Below, one piece after another: positions 60,302 through 64,000 of a stretch of DNA of 64,000 nucleotides. Numbering within the stretch: the stretch's first letter is position 1; every line of letters starts with the position of its first letter. Source of the DNA: G963667675 sp963667675 (GTDB taxonomy: Bacteria > Chloroflexota > Dehalococcoidia > Lucifugimonadales > UBA3495); assembly GCA_963667675.1 (NCBI GenBank), contig OY763929.1:2170001-2234000 (forward strand). Reading direction: 5' to 3'. The notes under the pieces are model-generated. The model saw only the letters and a list, made by a program, of their open reading frames with translations, was not told the origin of the DNA and searched no databases. The position numbers were made by a program, and so were the translations under genes.

Positions 60302-61300
60302 TTAATCCTTCTCCTGATCTTGGCCGGTCACCCACGCCCGAAGGCGGATGCCCAGACCCGTAGCCACTCCCGCGATCAAGGAGATAATGGCCCACGCATC
60401 CGAAAACCGAGAGCCGAAGGCGCTATCGAACAGAATCAGCAATCCGATGAAGACCACGACGCCCGTTACCAGCGCACCCGTACTGACCTTGTTGGCTGGT
60501 GTCAGGTACTTCCCTGCCTTGAATCGGGAATAACTCTCGGTATCCCTAGTGCGCCGCGCCTCGGCGTCAAAAGCGCCTTGGCGAATACGGCGGCGTGGCG
60601 GCCCCTGACCAGGCAACAGCCGCCGGAACCGGGCTCGAAACTCAGCATCGCTTCGGTCGCTCTTGCGAAGGTTGCAACCTCGGCAAAGTAGTTGGAGATT
60701 CGTGGGGTCGTTGGTGCCGCCCTGATTGACAGGAATCTTGTGGTCAATATGGTTGGCCACTCGGTTAAGTTTGATCCGGCAGTACATACAGATGCCTCTC
60801 TGCCGCCTGTACAGCGCCTCGCGGAGTCCACGCGGCCAGCTGATCCGTTCACCAGGGCGAGGGCGCCCCTTCCGTTGGAGCGACACCCAAATAATCACAT
60901 CAGCAGTGGCCAATGCGGCTGTGCGAATGCCCCGCCAACAGATCCTAGAGAAGCCGCCGACTTGCCGTAGGATCGAGCCAGCGTTCGTGTCAGCATCTTC
61001 GTTCAGGTCCAAGTCTTGAAACTCATCATCCGCGGTGAGTTCCTGCCCTCGGCGGATTAGCTCATCCTGCAGAATAGGTCCGATGACCATGCTCACCCCT
61101 GCTTCTTCTGCCTTATGTTCGGCTGCCAAGCGGCAGGTCCCACAATAAAAGCCATCTATGGGCCACTTGCTTTCCGGAATACCCTGCATCCAGGCTAAAT
61201 CAAGGCCGGTGTAATCGTCGTCGTGCGTTTCCCCTCGGCAGGCGTAGCGAATCTTCGGTTCTGGCAAGGGTGTGGTTTCCCAGGGGTTAGCGCTTGTCAT
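60302..61300 (-). CDS. HNH endonuclease with N-terminal zinc ribbon and C-terminal membrane anchor
   Basis: The protein is about 332 residues. An N-terminal Cys pair (YACRGE, FYCGTC) suggests a zinc ribbon. The HNH nuclease is near residues 180-230: ICMYCRIKLNRVANHIDHKI, GGTNDPTNLQLLCRGCNLRK, with C-x2-C, H-x-D-H, N and C-x2-C all present. Two hydrophobic segments at the end (STGALVTGVVVFIGLLILF and AIISLIAGVATGLGI) place it at the membrane. HNH nucleases with membrane tails are known in some defence systems. It lies between toxin-antitoxin pairs. The start ATG at 61300 is less certain than the rest. Confidence 0.78.
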   Translation of the reverse strand: MTSANPWETTPLPEPKIRYACRGETHDDDYTGLDLAWMQGIPESKWPIDGFYCGTCRLAAEHKAEEAGVSMVIGPILQDELIRRGQELTADDEFQDLDLNEDADTNAGSILRQVGGFSRICWRGIRTAALATADVIIWVSLQRKGRPRPGERISWPRGLREALYRRQRGICMYCRIKLNRVANHIDHKIPVNQGGTNDPTNLQLLCRGCNLRKSDRSDAEFRARFRRLLPGQGPPRRRIRQGAFDAEARRTRDTESYSRFKAGKYLTPANKVSTGALVTGVVVFIGLLILFDSAFGSRFSDAWAIISLIAGVATGLGIRLRAWVTGQDQEKD

Positions 61301-61393
61301 GGTGTCTCCTAGACGATGCTGCACCGTATCATAACATTACAACTGAAAGCGCCATTTCTGGTGATGGTCAAGGCTGTCCAGACCACAGGTTTC

Positions 61394-61657
61394 TCACAAC
61401 CGGTACGTTGACTCACGGCGAAGGTCCACTTTGAGCACCAGGACCAACGAGCGGTCGTCGTAAACGTCATAGATGACACGGTACCGGCCCATTCGGACAC
61501 GCCAAGCCCGGTCTTGGCCGCGAACCTTACGGGAATTTACTGGTCTGGGCGTGTCGCTCAAAGATTGGATGAGGCCCGACAGCCTCCCAATAACCTCGGG
61601 ACCTAGTCGTCTCAAGTCCCGCTGGGCTGCCGGAGCCAGTTCTACCCTGTAGGGCAC
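61394..61657 (-). CDS. RelE/ParE-family toxin
   Basis: The protein has 87 residues: YRVELAPAAQRDLRRLGPEV, SRKVRGQDRAWRVRMGRYRVIYDV and LVLVLKVDLRRESTYRL, the typical RelE pattern with the basic RVRMGRYRVIY active site. It starts 3 nt after the antitoxin stop, in the antitoxin-first order. It inhibits translation by cutting mRNA, or binds gyrase if ParE-like; the sequence favours RelE. Confidence 0.9.
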   Translation of the reverse strand: MPYRVELAPAAQRDLRRLGPEVIGRLSGLIQSLSDTPRPVNSRKVRGQDRAWRVRMGRYRVIYDVYDDRSLVLVLKVDLRRESTYRL

Positions 61658-61660
61658 TGG

Positions 61661-61906
61661 CTAGCGCTCGACACCTGTGTGCCGCTCCCGGAAGAACTCC
61701 CCGGCCTCGACTCCTCCCTGGATTTCCCATTCCCGCCTGGCCTCATCCAAGTCCTGGCGCAACTCTTCGTCTTCCTTCGTCTCCAGCCAGTCGCGAACCG
61801 CCTCGGCGACTATGTCCTTGGCGTGCAGGCCATTGCGGGCCGCCGTTACTTTGAGATCGGTGTAGAGTTTTTCGTCATCGAACACTACAGTCATACGTCT
61901 GACCAT
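61661..61906 (-). CDS. Ribbon-helix-helix antitoxin of the RelE pair
   Basis: The protein has 81 residues (or 77 from the second ATG). RMTVVFDDEKLYTDLKVTAARNGL is the ribbon-helix-helix, with ADxV-type helix KDIVAEAVRDWLE. A charged C-terminal tail (EDEELRQDLDEARREWE) would wrap around the toxin. It lies directly upstream of the RelE-like toxin. It likely represses their common promoter, which should lie just upstream (61907-61930), but no clear boxes are seen. Confidence 0.87.
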   Translation of the reverse strand: MVRRMTVVFDDEKLYTDLKVTAARNGLHAKDIVAEAVRDWLETKEDEELRQDLDEARREWEIQGGVEAGEFFRERHTGVER

Positions 61907-62015
61907 ACAACCTCCTAGATGTCTATACGTTTAGACGCCCGAGTATACACGTTGCTCAGCCGCAAAGCAACTGGTCCGGGCAGGTGACGCCCTAGCCCTT
62001 ATCCATTCCGCCGCC

Positions 62016-62090
62016 GTGCATCGGAACTGGCTGGTGCGTTCTCCCAGGCGAACGGTAAGATGTCCGCTGCCGCCCTTATGAGTAGTGCAC
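62016..62090 (-). pseudogene. Second hicA fragment, frameshifted
   Basis: On the minus strand the DNA codes for GGSGHLTVRLGERTSQ and then loses frame because TTGCCG of the 60085-60140 copy is TTCCG here. Over about 55 nt the two copies are nearly identical (GCATCGG, ACTGGCTGGTGCG, GAACGGTAAGATGTCCGCTG). No start or end is preserved, so this is a dead duplicate. Confidence 0.65.
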
Positions 62091-62114
62091 AGGAACGCGT
62101 CTGGCGGAACTAAG

Positions 62115-62339
62115 CTAGCGCCGAAACTCCTCCCGAGACAGCCCGCTACCATCGATGATGCTATTGATGGTGCCCAACGGCAACTGCCGACCCCTGTGGT
62201 GGGCAACCATAACCTGCCTGCCAGTATCCGGGTGGCGCCACTTTTGATGGCTGCCACGCTGGGAGATCATTTCGAAGCCATGTCGACGCAGGACACGAGT
62301 CACCTCACCTGCGGTGAGCCTCGGCAGCCGTTGGGCCAT
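62115..62339 (-). CDS. hicA: HicA-type mRNA interferase toxin
   Basis: The protein has 74 residues: LPRLTAGEVTRVLRRHGFEM, ISQRGSHQKWRHPDTGRQV and RQLPLGTINSIIDGSGLS are the family pattern, with the catalytic His in GSHQKW. It belongs to the double-stranded-RNA-binding-like fold. It overlaps the hicB stop by 1 nt and is intact, unlike the other two hicA pieces in this stretch. Confidence 0.9.
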   Translation of the reverse strand: MAQRLPRLTAGEVTRVLRRHGFEMISQRGSHQKWRHPDTGRQVMVAHHRGRQLPLGTINSIIDGSGLSREEFRR

Positions 62340-62545
62340 TAGGCCGGGACTTCGACCTCGTATATCTTCCCGCTGGAGCTTATCTTCACGGGCGACGGTT
62401 CCAAGTACAACGCAACGGCTTCCCGCATGTTCGCCAAGGCCTCTTCTTCGGTGTCGCCGGCGCTGGCGCAGCCAGGCAGCTCTGGACAGTAGACGGCGTA
62501 GCTGTCCACCTCGTGATCATATTCGACTACTACGCGAAACTTCAT
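62339..62545 (-). CDS. hicB: HicB-type antitoxin (short form)
   Basis: The protein is about 68 residues from MKFRVVVEYDHEVDSYAVYC. PELPGCASAGDTEEEALANMREAVALYL is the HicB RNase-H-like core. No helix-turn-helix follows, so it belongs to the short HicB class, which leaves autoregulation uncertain. Order here is hicB-hicA, with a 1-nt overlap. The start could be 36 nt further up, but the internal ATG is the usual family start. Confidence 0.88.
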   Translation of the reverse strand: MKFRVVVEYDHEVDSYAVYCPELPGCASAGDTEEEALANMREAVALYLEPSPVKISSSGKIYEVEVPA

Positions 62546-62610
62546 ATCGATCTCCGTCGGGACTGACCGTCTTAAAGCCAAATGCCCCGCAAGTCAATTA
62601 TAACAACGCC

Positions 62611-63714
62611 CTAGCCCTTACCCACTCCATCACTACCACCCTCCTTATTCACCTCGTTAACTAAATCCATCAACCTGCCCAGAGCCCCGACGCGCTGTTC
62701 CAGCGTGGGCGGGCCGAACCCGCCGCGGCCATCGGCGGCGTGACCGACCGAGACCCCCAGGGTGGTTACCCCGGCGTCCCGGTGGGCCCGGATGCGTTCC
62801 TTGACCATTTCATCGGAGCCCACCAGGTTGGTCTTGAGGACTATTTCGCGCGGCACCAGTTTCCTGGCCTCGTCCCGCTTTCCGGCCAGCCAGAGTTCCT
62901 GAATCCGCTTGGCTTCGTCGCCGTAGCCCGCCCGGCTGTAGGCGGCGTTGTAGTAGTTGAACCGGCGGGAGCCCATGGCCCCCAGGCTGAAGGCCAGGGC
63001 CGGCTTCAGTACGTCTATCGCCTCGTCCACGTCGTCGGTGAAGAGAATTTCGCCGCCGGCCTCCAGGTCCAGGTCGTCCATGGACCTGCCGGCCTGGCGC
63101 GCTCCTTCCTCGATGTGGCCGAAGAAGACGTCGGCGTGTTCGGGCATGAAGCACCGGCCCACCCAGCCGTCGGCCAGTTCCCCGGTGAGCCGCAGGTTGC
63201 GCGGGCCCAGGGAGGCGACGTAGATGGGGATGTCGGGCATGGGCGGGGCCGCGACCCGAATGGACTTGCCCTGACCCTCGCGCACCGGCAGCCGGTGCAC
63301 CCGGCCCTGGTAGGCCACGGTCTGCCCGGAGAACACCTGCCGCATGATTTCGATGGTCTCCCGCGTCCGCTGTATGGGGTCGTCGAAGACCACGCCGTGA
63401 AAGCCTTCGATTACCTGGGGGCCGCTGGTGCCGATGCCCAGGATGAATCGCCCCTGGGACATGGAATAGAGGGACATGGCGGTCATAGCCATGTTGGCCG
63501 GGGTGCGGGCGCCAATCTGCAGCACGCCGGTGCCCAGCTTGATGCGGGAGGTCTTGGCGGCCAGGTAGGCCAACGGCGTGGCGCCGTCGAAACCCCAGCC
63601 CTCGGGCGACCAGATGCTGTCGACGCCCAGCCGCTCGGCTTCCACTGCAAAGGCGGCAAGCTCGTCCCAGTCTGAGACGGCAAAGCCGTGGATTAGTCTA
63701 GTTGCGACTCGCAT
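62611..63714 (-). CDS. LLM-class flavin-dependent oxidoreductase 5
   Basis: The protein is 367 residues from MRVATRLIHGF at 63714 (GGGAG upstream); the preceding in-frame part crosses non-conserved DNA. The luciferase-like pattern is AVEAERLGVDSIWSPEGWGF, TSRIKLGTGVLQIGARTPANMA, QGRFILGIGTSGPQVIEGFHG and IYVASLGPRNLRLTGELADGW. It matches the F420-dependent group with the GxxGPQ(V)xEG(F/W)HG segment, so an F420 cofactor is likely. It is not closely related to the cluster at 36-39 kb. Confidence 0.9.
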   Translation of the reverse strand: MRVATRLIHGFAVSDWDELAAFAVEAERLGVDSIWSPEGWGFDGATPLAYLAAKTSRIKLGTGVLQIGARTPANMAMTAMSLYSMSQGRFILGIGTSGPQVIEGFHGVVFDDPIQRTRETIEIMRQVFSGQTVAYQGRVHRLPVREGQGKSIRVAAPPMPDIPIYVASLGPRNLRLTGELADGWVGRCFMPEHADVFFGHIEEGARQAGRSMDDLDLEAGGEILFTDDVDEAIDVLKPALAFSLGAMGSRRFNYYNAAYSRAGYGDEAKRIQELWLAGKRDEARKLVPREIVLKTNLVGSDEMVKERIRAHRDAGVTTLGVSVGHAADGRGGFGPPTLEQRVGALGRLMDLVNEVNKEGGSDGVGKG

Positions 63715-63920
63715 AAAGGCTCCCCTGCGCGCCCGTCCGGGCTGCTGTGTCTGGAAAGACTGCCGGCTCCAAGGCCGCCGCATCCCAGTATACTCCAGTG
63801 GATATGGGATAAGAAAAGCAGGCTGGGAAGGCTCCATGACTGCCATAATCAAAGCAAGCGGGCGGGCAGGCCGACTAAACGAGCGGGACTAATGGCGGAT
63901 TTCCACGGCTGATTAGCCAC

Positions 63921-63929
63921 TGATATAAT
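63921..63929 (+). promoter_or_regulatory. Extended -10 promoter pointing out of the window
   Basis: TGATATAAT fits TGnTATAAT on the plus strand, divergent from the LLM 5 gene. It would drive a gene beginning beyond position 64000; nothing coding is recognised in the last 150 nt. Confidence 0.4.
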
Positions 63930-64000
63930 CTTGCGAACAACCCCCCGGATAGTCTTGGCGCTCTTATACCCTTGCGTACAGTGGAACGACAGCTACGGCG

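Overview
The window is high-GC bacterial chromosome. Its content fits a Chloroflexota genome of the Dehalococcoidia/SAR202 kind: five luciferase-like (LLM) flavin oxidoreductases, three large ene-reductases, a Baeyer-Villiger monooxygenase, cyclase- and carboxymuconolactone-type genes, many toxin-antitoxin pairs and dense short palindromic repeats between genes. The taxonomic call is an inference from gene content; no rRNA or tRNA gene was seen.

Layout. 0-4.6 kb: the end of a PIN toxin, a coupled pair of small unknown genes, and a single-chain MmeI-like restriction-modification enzyme. 4.6-16.5 kb: housekeeping genes (glmU, a CBS/CorC membrane protein, a sortase, dnaG-rpoD, a glycerophosphodiesterase, exonuclease III-serine hydrolase) plus a dehydroquinase-like protein that lacks key catalytic residues. 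16.7-23.8 kb: a PEP-carboxykinase-like protein followed by three tandem, overlapping lipoprotein paralogues with a variable Pro-rich 12-residue repeat. 24-33 kb: small-molecule enzymes (BVMO, cyclase, two carboxymuconolactone-family proteins, HAD dehalogenase, LLM) and a 14-repeat RCC1-like secreted protein. 33.2-34.9 kb: an IS110-family element and brnTA. 35-39.8 kb: hydroxyacid dehydrogenase, three LLM genes, a DinB-like protein. 39.9-42 kb: a more A+T-rich island with a NYN nuclease and a DUF3800 protein. 42.2-53.8 kb: EthD-like, alpha/beta hydrolase and Asp-box propeller proteins, then three paralogous OYE/FAD ene-reductases separated by a second IS110 copy and by an IS481-like element. 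54-56.6 kb: the pxpABC 5-oxoprolinase operon. 56.7-62.5 kb: a toxin-antitoxin-rich stretch (HEPN, HigBA, HicAB twice plus a remnant, RelE/RHH) around a membrane-anchored HNH nuclease. 62.6-64 kb: another LLM gene.

The strongest unusual signal is the relation between mobile DNA and the dispersed repeats. Both IS110 copies sit at the same dinucleotide (AG on +, CT on the transposase strand) of the same palindromic repeat family. Each carries a 128-nt non-coding leader with matches to target and donor ends, as expected of an RNA-guided (bridge RNA) IS110 element. Both copies share an out-of-frame deletion over the expected catalytic-serine motif, so they look like non-autonomous passengers. The IS481-like element sits in a second repeat family, with a 5-bp target duplication (GGAAT).
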